Notes under the pieces: model-generated
Databases searched by the model: none
The model's input: only the letters and a program-made list of their open reading frames with translations
What the model was told of the DNA's origin: nothing
Shown here: in pieces, positions 1-8,077 of the stretch
Numbering within the stretch: position 1 is the first letter of the stretch
Layout of the letters: each line of letters starts with the position of its first letter
NCBI RefSeq assembly: GCF_026547205.1
Contig: NZ_CP106877.1
Span: forward strand, 450,001-514,000
Source of the DNA: Fervidibacillus halotolerans
Lineage (GTDB): Bacteria > Bacillota > Bacilli > Bacillales > Caldibacillaceae
Reading direction: 5' to 3'
DNA: 64,000 nucleotides
Made by a program: the position numbers and the translations under genes

Positions 1-144
1 GTCTTCGACATGGTGATATCTGTAAAGGAGTACGGATTAATCCACGAAGATAAAAGTAGTGGATACTTTTACGAATGCTTGTCCAAATCACCATTGAAAC
101 TGAAAGTGGATCAGGGACAAACTTTAAGTTTTCGAAATATTTGA
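1..144 (+). CDS. C-terminal fragment of an unidentified protein
   Basis: Frame 1 is open from the first base to a TGA at 142-144 and encodes 47 residues, ending LSFRNI. The start lies outside the window. I do not recognise the family. No motif, membrane segment or signal is visible in this piece. The next gene starts 131 bases downstream, so the two may not be co-transcribed. Because it is short it could also be chance open frame, although its codon use looks normal for this genome. Confidence 0.45.
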   Translation, partial: VFDMVISVKEYGLIHEDKSSGYFYECLSKSPLKLKVDQGQTLSFRNI

Positions 145-191
145 TTCTCCAAAGTGATATTGTGTTTAATAATATTAAGGTTCCAATCTCG

Positions 192-204
192 AATGATTAT
201 CATT
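192..204. promoter_or_regulatory. Candidate Fur box upstream of unknown gene
   Basis: AATGAT-T-ATCATT is a perfect 6-1-6 palindrome and matches the core of the classical Fur box (GATAATGATNATCATTATC). It lies about 70 bases upstream of the gene at 276. I cannot see a convincing -10/-35 pair around it. The yclNOPQ promoter in the same window carries closely related sites. Confidence 0.5.
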
Positions 205-275
205 AAAGAGATAAACAATAAGTAATTCGTTATATGTTCTATATTCTTTTTTGAAAAATATTTTCATGGGGGGAT

Positions 276-926
276 ATGGGAGATATGAAAGGAATCATGT
301 GTGAAAATGCAAAAGAACTTGCACAAAGATTACATAAGGATTTAGATACTAAAGATAGGCGCTATACTTTAAGGCCGTACAATCGATTTAACGTAAAAAA
401 ATCGATGTGGTGGATTGTTCCTTCTACTGTTTATCCTGCTTATGAATTTGGTAAATATCTGATTGACGAAAATAAAGATGGTACATTTTCCGTTGGTGTT
501 CATATTGAAAAAGGGTTAGAGAAATCTCTTGAATATAAAAGGCATTTGATGATGAATGAAACTTGGGTATGGCATGAGTTTATCGAATCAGTAAAGAATG
601 GGGAAATAGAAAAAATACTGCTCAATATTTACGAAAAAATGAAAGATGCAGTACAAATTGAAATAATCGTTCATATTCCAAAAGCCAACGAACAGTTAAA
701 TTATAAGCTGAAAGTCGGTCAGTTTATAAATCAAGATAAAAATCAGGCGGAGGACATTAAAGGGATTCCAGATTGGATCAACGATTTTCCGCAAATTGAA
801 TGGTTTTGGGTAGATTTTTACATTAAATTTACCTTTAAAAAGCTAAATGAACCGTCAAAAAATGAAATCACTGAGTATGAAATCGTGAAATACTTACTAG
901 AACCGTTAGAAAAATGGATAAAATAA
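276..926 (+). CDS. Hypothetical protein, possibly iron-regulated
   Basis: This 216-residue soluble protein is not one I recognise. It has no signal peptide, no membrane helix and no obvious metal or nucleotide motif. It is rich in W, Y and K, with an aromatic-rich middle (YPAYEFGKY near residue 53; IEWFWVDFYIKF near residue 173). The start at 276 follows a G-rich SD-like run; ATG 285 is an alternative. It stands alone: the upstream fragment ends at 144 and the downstream operon has its own promoter. A Fur-like palindrome at 192-204 suggests iron control, which is inference. Confidence 0.6.
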   Translation: MGDMKGIMCENAKELAQRLHKDLDTKDRRYTLRPYNRFNVKKSMWWIVPSTVYPAYEFGKYLIDENKDGTFSVGVHIEKGLEKSLEYKRHLMMNETWVWHEFIESVKNGEIEKILLNIYEKMKDAVQIEIIVHIPKANEQLNYKLKVGQFINQDKNQAEDIKGIPDWINDFPQIEWFWVDFYIKFTFKKLNEPSKNEITEYEIVKYLLEPLEKWIK

Positions 927-1583
927 TATTCATAAATGGTATACGGTGTGGTCATAGGATCAAAAAAACCGTAACGGAAACTAGAATAGGTAAAAATTAC
1001 CGAATAATTAGTAAAACAAATATTCATTCTTTTTTTGTTTGCGAAAGAAGTTTAAACGTATGATTGATATTGTTTACGATTAGGTTGAAAGGAAAGAGAA
1101 TAACCTAATGATGATTTGACATCTGGTGTAGAAATGTCATCGATTCCTTGCTACAATCAAAAAATCTACATAACTTTGATTCCATTCATAAATTTTGGTT
1201 TTTTACCGAAATTTAAAATTAACGGAATAAAGGATTTGAAAAACTTCTCCTGTTTCATTCATACAGGAGAAGTTTGTATGTATTCGTCCTTTCATGTTTG
1301 TGGTCAAAAAAATTGAAATGGAATAACTTGAAATACATACGGGACAAAAAGGAAGTCAGGGTACATTAACAAAAGTAATAGAGCCAAAGTAAAAGTACGG
1401 GATCGGTACTTTATGATTTAATAAGGGGAATCTTTATGAGGTTTAAAAATTATACCAAAGCACTAAGGTATGGGAAGAAAAGAATATAGAGAGAAAGAAT
1501 CCAATAAGTTGCCGATATGAATGTGTAAGAGGCCGTTAATTTCTCATCGACTAATAAAACCTATAAAAATAGTAATAAAGCTG
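927..1583. other. Long intergenic region without a convincing gene
   Basis: I find no supported gene here. The open frame at 1116-1316 has no ribosome binding site and spans a hairpin. A 17-codon frame at 1436 (MRFKNYTKAL...) has an SD-like AAGGGG but is too short to defend. A short inverted repeat AAAGTAC/GTACTTT lies near 1391-1413. The stretch may be decayed DNA or long leader sequence. Confidence 0.5.
1241..1275 (-). terminator. Hairpin, terminator-like on the minus strand
   Basis: AAACTTCTCCTG at 1241-1252 pairs perfectly over 12 bases with CAGGAGAAGTTT at 1264-1275, with an 11-base loop. On the minus strand the stem runs into TTTTTC; on the plus strand no T-run follows. No minus-strand gene that would use it is evident. 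Confidence 0.4.
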
Positions 1584-1636
1584 TTGACAATGATAATGAT
1601 TATCATTACAATGTAATTGATAATGATTCTCATTAT
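1584..1636 (+). promoter_or_regulatory. Sigma-A promoter with two Fur boxes (yclNOPQ)
   Basis: TTGACA (1584-1589) and TACAAT (1607-1612) are separated by 17 bases. A near-perfect Fur box, TGATAATGATTATCATTA, begins at 1591 and fills the spacer into the -10. A second one, TGATAATGATTCTCATTATT, starts at about 1618, downstream of the -10. The arrangement predicts tight repression by Fur-Fe(II) of the siderophore uptake operon that starts at 1724. Confidence 0.88.
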
Positions 1637-1723
1637 TATTTTTTTACAATAAATAATGTGAACATCGATAAAGTAAACGAATGGAACCGATCAATGAAAA
1701 AACAGTAGAGAGTGGAGCAGCGA

Positions 1724-2671
1724 ATGAAAATACGTTACATGTTGCTAATTTTAGTGATTCTTTCCATTGTATCCGTTTTTATCGGAGTGAAGGAAATTAC
1801 ACCCCTTGATTTATTTAACTTAACAGATGAAACTGTACAAATTTTATTAATCAGTCGATTACCGAGATTGATCAGTATATTGATTGCCGGTGCTAGCATG
1901 AGTATTGCCGGTTTAATTATGCAACAGTTGAGTCGAAATAAATTCGTTTCTCCGACGACGGCAGGAACGATGGATTTTGCCCGCTTAGGGATTCTCGTTT
2001 CGATGATCGTATTTGCATCGAGCAGCCCTTTAGTGAAAATGGTCGTGGCTTTCATATTTGCTTTAGCAGGAACATTTTTATTTATGAAAATACTTGAGAA
2101 TATTAAATTTAAAGATGCTGTTTTCATTCCTTTAGTCGGGCTGATGTTAGGAAATATTGTTAGTTCCGTTGCCACATTTTTTGCATATCGGAGCGATTTG
2201 ATTCAAAATATTTCTTCCTGGTTAATCGGGGATTTTTCGTTAATCATCAAGGGGAGATATGAATTAATCTTTGTTAGTTTGCCGTTATTAATCATCGCCT
2301 ATATGTATGCAAATCGCTTTACGATCGCTGGATTAGGAGAAGACTTTTCGAAAAATCTCGGATTAAATTATCGACAAGTCGTTAATATCGGCTTAAGTAT
2401 CGTTGCACTGATTACTTCTTCAGTCATTTTAACGGTAGGAATGATTCCTTTCCTCGGGTTAATTATTCCGAATATCGTTTCAATTTACCAAGGAGACAAC
2501 TTGAAAAAAAGTTTGTCCCATACCGCCATTCTTGGAGCCATCTTTGTTTTGTTTAGTGATATTCTCGGTCGTATCATTATTTTTCCATATGAAATTCCGA
2601 TTAACTTAACCGTAGGGGTCATCGGAAGTGGAATCTTTATTTACTTGCTATTGAGGAGACAACGTACATGA
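1724..2671 (+). CDS. yclN: Iron-petrobactin ABC transporter permease YclN
   Basis: This is a FecCD-type inner-membrane permease for a ferric siderophore importer. It is very hydrophobic with about eight to nine predicted helices. It carries the family segments RLPRLISILIAGASMS and MIPFLGLIIPNIVSIYQGDN, the latter being the cytoplasmic loop that contacts the ATPase. By recalled sequence it is close to B. subtilis YclN. ATG 1724 is preferred over the in-frame GTG 1712, because TGGAG at 1713-1717 then gives normal spacing and the N-terminus (MKIRYML) matches the family. The stop overlaps yclO by four bases (ATGA), implying translational coupling. Expression should follow Fur. Confidence 0.92.
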   Translation: MKIRYMLLILVILSIVSVFIGVKEITPLDLFNLTDETVQILLISRLPRLISILIAGASMSIAGLIMQQLSRNKFVSPTTAGTMDFARLGILVSMIVFASSSPLVKMVVAFIFALAGTFLFMKILENIKFKDAVFIPLVGLMLGNIVSSVATFFAYRSDLIQNISSWLIGDFSLIIKGRYELIFVSLPLLIIAYMYANRFTIAGLGEDFSKNLGLNYRQVVNIGLSIVALITSSVILTVGMIPFLGLIIPNIVSIYQGDNLKKSLSHTAILGAIFVLFSDILGRIIIFPYEIPINLTVGVIGSGIFIYLLLRRQRT

Positions 2672-3624
2672 ATTACAAACAGAAAACATGGATTTTAGCG
2701 GGAATATCGATTCTTCTAGTTATGGCATTTTTATTTACAGATATCGATTTTGGCGGGAACTGGGAATATATTTTATCGCGAAGAATTAATAAAATATTAG
2801 CGATCGTTTTGACCGGTGCATCCATTGCTTTTTCTACCGTTGTTTTCCAGACAATTACGCAAAATCGGATTTTAACACCAAATATTATGGTTCTGGATTC
2901 GTTGTATGTATTGATCAATACGTTGATCATTTTCCTATTCGGTTCGATGACACTATTGACGATGGATCAAAATGTTCAGTTTCTAATGATCGTAGTTATC
3001 ATGGTTTTATTCTCATTGCTCTTATATAAGTTTTTGTTTAAAGGAAATAATAATAGTATTTATTTTCTTCTGTTAGTTGGCTTTATTTTTGGTACGTTTT
3101 TCGATAGTTTTTCTTCCTTTATGCAAGTGTTAATCGATCCGAATGAGTTTTTAATCGTTCAAGATCGCATGTTCGCCTCATTCAATAATATTAATACGGA
3201 CGTTTTGTCGATTGCGACAGTATTGATCATCGCCGTTTCTGTCTATTTTGCACGACTTATGAAATATTTGGATGTTCTCTCTTTAGGAAAGGATACGGCT
3301 GTAAACTTAGGGGTTAATTTTGATTACGTTGTTAAGCGGTTGTTGATTGTTGTGAGCATCTTGATTTCCATTTCTACAGCTTTAGTTGGACCGATTACGT
3401 TTCTCGGTTTGTTAGTTGCCAATTTATCATACGTATTTATGAAGACGTATAGACATCAATATTTGATTTTAGGAGCTGTATTCATTAGCATCATCGCCTT
3501 AGTTGGTGGTCAATTGATCGTTGAACGGATTTTCCACTTTTCAACAACATTAAGTGTCATTATCAATTTTGTCGGGGGAATTTATTTCATATACCTTTTG
3601 TTAAAGGAGAATAAAAAATGGTAG
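2668..3624 (+). CDS. yclO: Iron-petrobactin ABC transporter permease YclO
   Basis: This second FecCD permease subunit has 318 residues and forms the heterodimeric channel with YclN. It has a hydrophobic multi-helix pattern and the coupling-loop segment GPITFLGLLVANLSYVFM near residue 245. It starts with ATG inside the stop of yclN and overlaps the start of the ATPase gene by seven bases, a tightly coupled operon. Order and lengths match B. subtilis yclNOPQ, whose product imports ferric petrobactin; substrate assignment here rests on that resemblance. Confidence 0.92.
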   Translation: MNYKQKTWILAGISILLVMAFLFTDIDFGGNWEYILSRRINKILAIVLTGASIAFSTVVFQTITQNRILTPNIMVLDSLYVLINTLIIFLFGSMTLLTMDQNVQFLMIVVIMVLFSLLLYKFLFKGNNNSIYFLLLVGFIFGTFFDSFSSFMQVLIDPNEFLIVQDRMFASFNNINTDVLSIATVLIIAVSVYFARLMKYLDVLSLGKDTAVNLGVNFDYVVKRLLIVVSILISISTALVGPITFLGLLVANLSYVFMKTYRHQYLILGAVFISIIALVGGQLIVERIFHFSTTLSVIINFVGGIYFIYLLLKENKKW

Positions 3625-4376
3625 ATGTTAAACATGTTACAAAACGGTTCGGGATGAAACGAGTCATTGATGATGTTTCGGTGAAAATTGAAAAGGGGAA
3701 AATTACATCTTTCATCGGTCCAAATGGTGCGGGGAAAAGTACCCTTCTTTCGATGATCAGTCGTTTGATTATGAAAGATGAAGGGGAAATTTTGATCGAT
3801 GGCAAAGATGTGACAAAAAGAAAAAGTAGGGAATTAGCGAAAAAAATTTCCATATTAAAACAATCGAACTATGTAAACTTAAAGTTAACCGTTCGAGAAC
3901 TCGTATCCTTCGGTCGATTTCCTTATTCCCAAGGAAAATTAACGAAGGAGGACTGGATCTTTGTCGATGAAGCAATCGAATATATGGGGTTAGAAGAGAT
4001 CCAAAATGAATATTTAGATGAATTAAGTGGTGGCCAACGTCAACGGGCTTTCATCGCCATGGTAATTGCCCAAGATACGGAGTACATATTACTCGATGAA
4101 CCGTTGAATAATTTGGATATGAAACATTCTGTACAGATTATGAAAACGTTAAGGAGATTAGTTGATGAGTTAGGGAAGACGATTATTTTAGTCATTCACG
4201 ATATTAATTTTGCCTCGGTTTATTCTGATTACATCGTGGCGATCAAAAATGGAAAAATTATTAAGCAAGGTACGAGGGATGAGATGATTCGGAGAGAAGT
4301 TTTACAAGAAGTATACGATATGGATATGCAAGTTGAAAATTTCCGGAATTGCAAAATATGTCTATACTTCTCTTAA
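3618..4376 (+). CDS. yclP: Iron-petrobactin ABC transporter ATPase YclP
   Basis: This 252-residue ABC ATPase energises siderophore import through YclN/YclO. It has Walker A GPNGAGKST (about residues 34-42), signature LSGGQRQ (near 135), Walker B YILLDEP (near 155) and the switch His in VIHD. It is of the FepC/FhuC class and very similar in recalled sequence to B. subtilis YclP, including the C-terminal YFS. The start overlaps the end of yclO (ATGGTAG). A 165-base gap with a hairpin separates it from the binding protein gene. Confidence 0.93.
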   Translation: MVDVKHVTKRFGMKRVIDDVSVKIEKGKITSFIGPNGAGKSTLLSMISRLIMKDEGEILIDGKDVTKRKSRELAKKISILKQSNYVNLKLTVRELVSFGRFPYSQGKLTKEDWIFVDEAIEYMGLEEIQNEYLDELSGGQRQRAFIAMVIAQDTEYILLDEPLNNLDMKHSVQIMKTLRRLVDELGKTIILVIHDINFASVYSDYIVAIKNGKIIKQGTRDEMIRREVLQEVYDMDMQVENFRNCKICLYFS

Positions 4377-4422
4377 TTTGATTCCGTCGGTTCATTTTTG
4401 GGTGGGTTGCGCGCAAAAAAAT

Positions 4423-4444
4423 GGCTTCCATCCGCGGGGAAGCC
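4423..4444. other. Intercistronic hairpin between yclP and yclQ
   Basis: GGCTTCC (4423-4429) pairs with GGAAGCC (4438-4444). No T-run follows, so it is a weak terminator at best. It could set the ratio of transporter to binding protein by RNA processing, or mark a separate yclQ promoter in the AT-rich stretch after it. Confidence 0.35.
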
Positions 4445-4541
4445 GGTCAAATATATTTCTATACAATTATATTTTACAATAAATCATTCCTAAAAATAAA
4501 TGGGATTTTCACTTAAAAAATAAAAAGAGGTGTTGTTGGTT

Positions 4542-5501
4542 ATGAAAAAAATATCCATTTTTTCCATAATAATTGCTGTCTCCCTTATTTTATTTGCCTG
4601 TGGGGGAAAAGATGATGCGAAAAGTGATTCAACAAGTGGAAGTAATGGAGAAAAAGCAGAAGAAACGATTACGATTACCCATGAACTTGGTGAAGCGGAA
4701 GTGAAGAAAAATCCAGAAAAGGTTGTTGTATTCGATTTCAGTGCACTTGATACGTTGGATAAACTCGGTATAGAGGTAATAGGAGTTCCTAAAGGAGGGA
4801 CGATTCCTTCGTATTTATCCAAATATGAAGATGATAAATATGAAAATGTCGGTACATTATTTGAGCCAGATTTTGAGAAAATTGCAGAAATTGATCCGGA
4901 TTTAATTTTGATTTCTGGACGCCAGTCAGAAGTGTATGAAGATTTACAGGAACTTGCACCGACCGTTTACGTTGCGGTTGATACCCAAAATTATATCGAA
5001 TCGTTTAAATCAAACATGGAAATTATCGGACAAATTTTCGGAAAAGAAACAGAAGTTGAGGACGAATTGGCAGCGATTGATGAAAAAATCGCAAGTGTCA
5101 AAGAACAAGTTACCTCTTTAAATAAAAATGCTTTAATATTGTTGACAAATGAAGGAAAAATTAGTGCTTATGGGACCGGATCCCGGTTTGGTCTCATTCA
5201 TGATGTTTTAGGGTTTGAACCTGTTGATACAAATATTGAAGCATCGACCCATGGACAAAGTATTTCCTTTGAATATGTTCTGGAACATGATCCGGATTAC
5301 ATATTCGTCGTTGATCGGACGGCTGTTGTCGGTGGAGAAACTTCAGCTAAAGAAGTGATTGAAAATGAACTAATTAAACAAACGAAGGCATATAAAGATG
5401 GGAACATCGTTTATTTAGATCCGAATTATTGGTATTTATCTGGTGGCGGTCTCGTCTCTGTATCGGAAATGATTTCAGAGATTGAAGCAGGTATTCAATA
5501 A
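4542..5501 (+). CDS. yclQ: Petrobactin-binding lipoprotein YclQ
   Basis: This extracellular siderophore-binding lipoprotein delivers ferric petrobactin to YclNOP. It has a lipoprotein signal (MKKISIFSIIIAVSLILFAC) with the lipid-modified Cys at residue 20 of the chosen start. A low-complexity D/S/G/E linker and a class III (FhuD/BtuF-like) periplasmic binding domain follow, including GIEVIGVPKG and DPDLILISGR. ATG 4542 is chosen because AGAGGTG at 4526-4532 gives proper spacing; the in-frame GTG 4530 lies inside that SD. It is the last gene of the operon, followed by a terminator. Confidence 0.93.
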   Translation: MKKISIFSIIIAVSLILFACGGKDDAKSDSTSGSNGEKAEETITITHELGEAEVKKNPEKVVVFDFSALDTLDKLGIEVIGVPKGGTIPSYLSKYEDDKYENVGTLFEPDFEKIAEIDPDLILISGRQSEVYEDLQELAPTVYVAVDTQNYIESFKSNMEIIGQIFGKETEVEDELAAIDEKIASVKEQVTSLNKNALILLTNEGKISAYGTGSRFGLIHDVLGFEPVDTNIEASTHGQSISFEYVLEHDPDYIFVVDRTAVVGGETSAKEVIENELIKQTKAYKDGNIVYLDPNYWYLSGGGLVSVSEMISEIEAGIQ

Positions 5502-5507
5502 ATCTCT

Positions 5508-5556
5508 GGAAGGGAAATGCTACTCCGTTCATGGAGTTGCGTTTCCTTCTTTATAT
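5508..5556 (+). terminator. Terminator after yclQ
   Basis: GGAAGGGAAATGCTACTCC (5508-5526) pairs imperfectly with GGAGTTGCGTTTCCTTC (5533-5549), followed by a T-rich stretch. It lies directly behind the yclQ stop. Confidence 0.7.
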
Positions 5557-5640
5557 CATTTTTTAGTATATTAAAACAATTTTTGGCCGGATTTTTTTTA
5601 TTTTTCTATTGACCATCATTCGTGACTAGGAGGGAATAAA

Positions 5641-5955
5641 ATGTTTGTTCAAATGAGAAAAATGACCGTTAAGGAAGGTTATGCTGAGCAAGTAGCTTCA
5701 GAATTTAATCCTCCGAAAGTTCTTCTTGAGCAGGAAGGTTTAGTAGATTTGAAAGTGCTCGTTAAAAAGGTGAGACGAGGTGAAGAAGTAGTAGTTGTTT
5801 TAATCACTTGGGAATCTGAACAAGCTTGGAAAAATTGGGAAAAAAGTGATGAACATATCGCACAACACCGAGCGAAAAGAAATCAACCGAAACCGGAATA
5901 TATATTAAATATTGAAGTGGCAAGGTACGAAGTGAAGCATGTTATAACGCCTTAA
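5641..5955 (+). CDS. IsdG/HmoA-like antibiotic biosynthesis monooxygenase (ABM) domain protein
   Basis: This 104-residue protein has the ABM ferredoxin-like dimer fold used by IsdG/HmoA haem-degrading monooxygenases. The Trp and His of the IsdG active site appear as W66 and H76 (KNWEKSD and AQHRAKR). The third catalytic residue, Asn near position 6, is replaced: the N-terminus reads MFVQMRKMTV with Arg at 6. It lies behind an iron uptake operon, which suits haem-iron release, but the missing Asn makes the activity uncertain. The SD is AGGAGGG. Other ABM proteins act on quinones or antibiotics, so function is open. Confidence 0.75.
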   Translation: MFVQMRKMTVKEGYAEQVASEFNPPKVLLEQEGLVDLKVLVKKVRRGEEVVVVLITWESEQAWKNWEKSDEHIAQHRAKRNQPKPEYILNIEVARYEVKHVITP

Positions 5956-6065
5956 AACAAATTAAAAATGAATATTCGATGATTATGGTTCGTTAACCGT
6001 TTATTGAAACTGGGGAAACGAGCCATTTTCTTTTTATGTAACCGCATTTGATTGATAAGTCGATA

Positions 6066-6074
6066 TGGTATAAT
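6066..6074 (+). promoter_or_regulatory. Extended -10 promoter of pgl
   Basis: TGGTATAAT is a perfect extended -10 (TGN followed by TATAAT at 6069-6074), 34 bases before the GTG start. The -35 is weak, as is usual for extended -10 promoters. Confidence 0.6.
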
Positions 6075-6107
6075 GAAAAGTAATGGAAAATAGAGGGAGG
6101 CAATAAC

Positions 6108-7163
6108 GTGACTGACGGAATGTATTTAGGCTTTGCAGGTACATATACGAAAAAGGAAAGTAAGGGCATTTATTCCTTTTTGTTGGATACAAAGGAGGAA
6201 AAAATAAAAGCGGTTAAGGTTGCTGCGGAAATCTCAAATCCGACGTATGTTGCAATAAGTAAAGATAATCAAAATTTATATTCGGTTGCAAAGGATGAAG
6301 ATCTCGGTGGAGTTGCAGCGTTTAAAATTAATCAAGAAGCGGGTAATCTTGAAGAGTTAAATCGGAAGCTTTCGGAAGGTCCATCGCCTTGCCATGTAAG
6401 CGTCAATGGGGATCGTTCAGTCGTACTAAGTGCGAATTATCATCGAGGTACGGTCGATGCCTATAGTACACTAACGGACGGTAGCTTACAAAAACTGATT
6501 GATACCGTTCAACATAAAGGGCACGGACTTGATCCGCAACGTCAAGAAAAACCCCATGTGCATTTTGCCGGGTTTACTCCCGATGAAAAATATATTGTAG
6601 CTGTTGATTTGGGTACGGATAAACTCGTAACCTATAGGTTGGAAAATGGCAATTTAACGGAAAATTCCACGTTGACTCTTCGACCGGGAAGCGGTCCAAG
6701 GCATATTACTTTTCATCCAAATGGTCGTTTTGCTTATATTATGACGGAACTTAGTTCGGAGGTCATTCAACTACAATACCATTCCAATACTGGATCCTTT
6801 GAAGAATTGCAATATATTTCTACAATTCCCGATGATTTTACGGAAAATAATCAAGGGAGTGCCATCCATATTACGAAAGATGGAAAATTCGTTTATGCGG
6901 CAAACCGTGGTCATAATAGTATTGCCCTATTCCGTGTTGATGAAACGTCAGGTAACTTAACGTTTGTTGAACATACATCGACGGAAGGGGATTGGCCGAG
7001 GGATTTTGTATTAGATCCAACGGAACGATTTCTTGTCGCTTCCAATCAAAATACAGGAAATCTCGTTTTATTTAAAAGGGATCAACAATCGGGAAAATTA
7101 ACATATATTCAAGGGAATACAACTGTTCCAGAAGTCGTCTGTGTGAAATTTATCCATGAATAA
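6108..7163 (+). CDS. pgl: 6-phosphogluconolactonase (YkgB/Pgl type)
   Basis: This seven-bladed beta-propeller lactonase of the YbhE/YkgB family hydrolyses 6-phosphogluconolactone in the oxidative pentose phosphate pathway. Its length, 351 residues, matches B. subtilis YkgB. Recurring blade motifs are visible, including NPTYVAISKDNQNLYSV, GPRHITFHPNGRFAYI and WPRDFVLDPTERFLVASNQ. It starts with GTG at 6108, eight bases after AGGGAGG. It is a single-gene unit with its own extended -10 promoter and a strong terminator shared with the convergent aroK. Confidence 0.88.
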   Translation: MTDGMYLGFAGTYTKKESKGIYSFLLDTKEEKIKAVKVAAEISNPTYVAISKDNQNLYSVAKDEDLGGVAAFKINQEAGNLEELNRKLSEGPSPCHVSVNGDRSVVLSANYHRGTVDAYSTLTDGSLQKLIDTVQHKGHGLDPQRQEKPHVHFAGFTPDEKYIVAVDLGTDKLVTYRLENGNLTENSTLTLRPGSGPRHITFHPNGRFAYIMTELSSEVIQLQYHSNTGSFEELQYISTIPDDFTENNQGSAIHITKDGKFVYAANRGHNSIALFRVDETSGNLTFVEHTSTEGDWPRDFVLDPTERFLVASNQNTGNLVLFKRDQQSGKLTYIQGNTTVPEVVCVKFIHE

Positions 7164-7212
7164 TCATTTGGGGGACATCAATTGTTCCCTGTAAATCATG
7201 TACAATAAGAGG

Positions 7213-7262
7213 GACTGTCCGAAATGAAATCAATCGAATTTCATTTCGGACAGTCTTTATTT
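7213..7262. terminator. Bidirectional terminator between pgl and aroK
   Basis: An 18-base perfect stem (7213-7230 with 7238-7255) has a 7-base loop and is followed by TTTATTTTTTTC on the plus strand. It serves pgl. Its right arm overlaps the last codons and stop of aroK on the minus strand. Confidence 0.9.
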
Positions 7263-7774
7263 TTTTCTTTTAATTTTTGAAAAATTGCATCTGCGATTTC
7301 GTTAATGTTTAATCCATCCGTATCGATTTTTAAATGGTGGCTTGAGTAAATGGATTTGCGAGAAAAAAATAACTCCTTAATATCCTGTTCTGATTTTCCT
7401 TGAAGAAGCGGCCGGTTTTTTAAAAGTGGTAAACGTTTTTTCCAGCTATCCCATGTGATATCTAAAAAAATAACAAAGCCTTTCTCCATACATTTTTTTT
7501 GAACGTCCATTTGTAAAAACGAACCGCCACCTGTGGAAATCACCGTGGAAGATTGGCGAAGAAATTGGCTAATGAACTTCCTTTCCGTTTCTCGAAAAGT
7601 TTTCTCTCCATAAGTGTGAAAAATGGTCTCCACGTTCATGTCAAATTTTTGTTCAATGGTTTGATCCATATCAATCCATTTTCTTTTCAGTTTAGTAGCT
7701 AATATTTTCCCGACAGAACTTTTCCCTACTCCCATAAATCCAATAAGGACAATCGGTTTCTTTTGTATGTTCAT
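7241..7774 (-). CDS. aroK: Shikimate kinase
   Basis: ATP-dependent shikimate kinase of the chorismate pathway, a cytosolic monomer of about 177 residues. Visible motifs are Walker A GFMGVGKSS, the shikimate-binding IDMD and FRETE segments, the STGGG motif and the lid/adenine-binding NRPLL. ATG 7774 (MNIQKKP) is preferred over the upstream ATG codons because AGGAGAGG lies just before it and the product then has family length. The C-terminal codons (KDCPK) and stop are encoded inside the terminator stem. The gene is sometimes called aroI in B. subtilis. Confidence 0.92.
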   Translation of the reverse strand: MNIQKKPIVLIGFMGVGKSSVGKILATKLKRKWIDMDQTIEQKFDMNVETIFHTYGEKTFRETERKFISQFLRQSSTVISTGGGSFLQMDVQKKCMEKGFVIFLDITWDSWKKRLPLLKNRPLLQGKSEQDIKELFFSRKSIYSSHHLKIDTDGLNINEIADAIFQKLKEKNKDCPK

Positions 7775-7988
7775 TTTCCTCTCCTTCATTGCACAAGCTT
7801 TTCTCATCATTACTTAATTGACAAAAATAAATCATCCATTTCCAATCCCATTTTACTCTTTTTTTCCAACGAAGAGAAATGGTAAATCGTATCTACCCGT
7901 TATCGAAATATGTTCATCATTATCCTCATCTAAATTTCCATATAAAAGAAAATTAAACTTCAAATTAATTTTAAAATGAAAAATTTCC

Positions 7989-8032
7989 TTCACAATTTCT
8001 TTTTTTCTTTGTATAATGAAGTAAATACTTCA
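7989..8032 (+). promoter_or_regulatory. Promoter with palindromic operator before aminotransferase-rpiR pair
   Basis: TTCACA (7989-7994) and TATAAT (8012-8017) are 17 bases apart. A perfect 7-2-7 palindrome, TGAAGTA-AA-TACTTCA (8017-8032), touches the -10 and covers the likely start site. Its position suits a repressor. The RpiR-type regulator encoded two genes on is the natural candidate (inference). Confidence 0.65.
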
Positions 8033-8077
8033 TATATATAAGTTTTGAAAGGAAAATTTCATTAAGAGGTGTTTCAA

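Noticed and set aside
1116..1316. 66-codon open frame
   Set aside because: It has no ribosome binding site, an odd composition, and a 12-base hairpin runs through it; I treat it as chance.
4445..4541. Fur box directly upstream of yclQ
   Set aside because: The region is AT-rich but contains no 6-1-6 or 7-1-7 dyad resembling the sites at 1591 and 1618.
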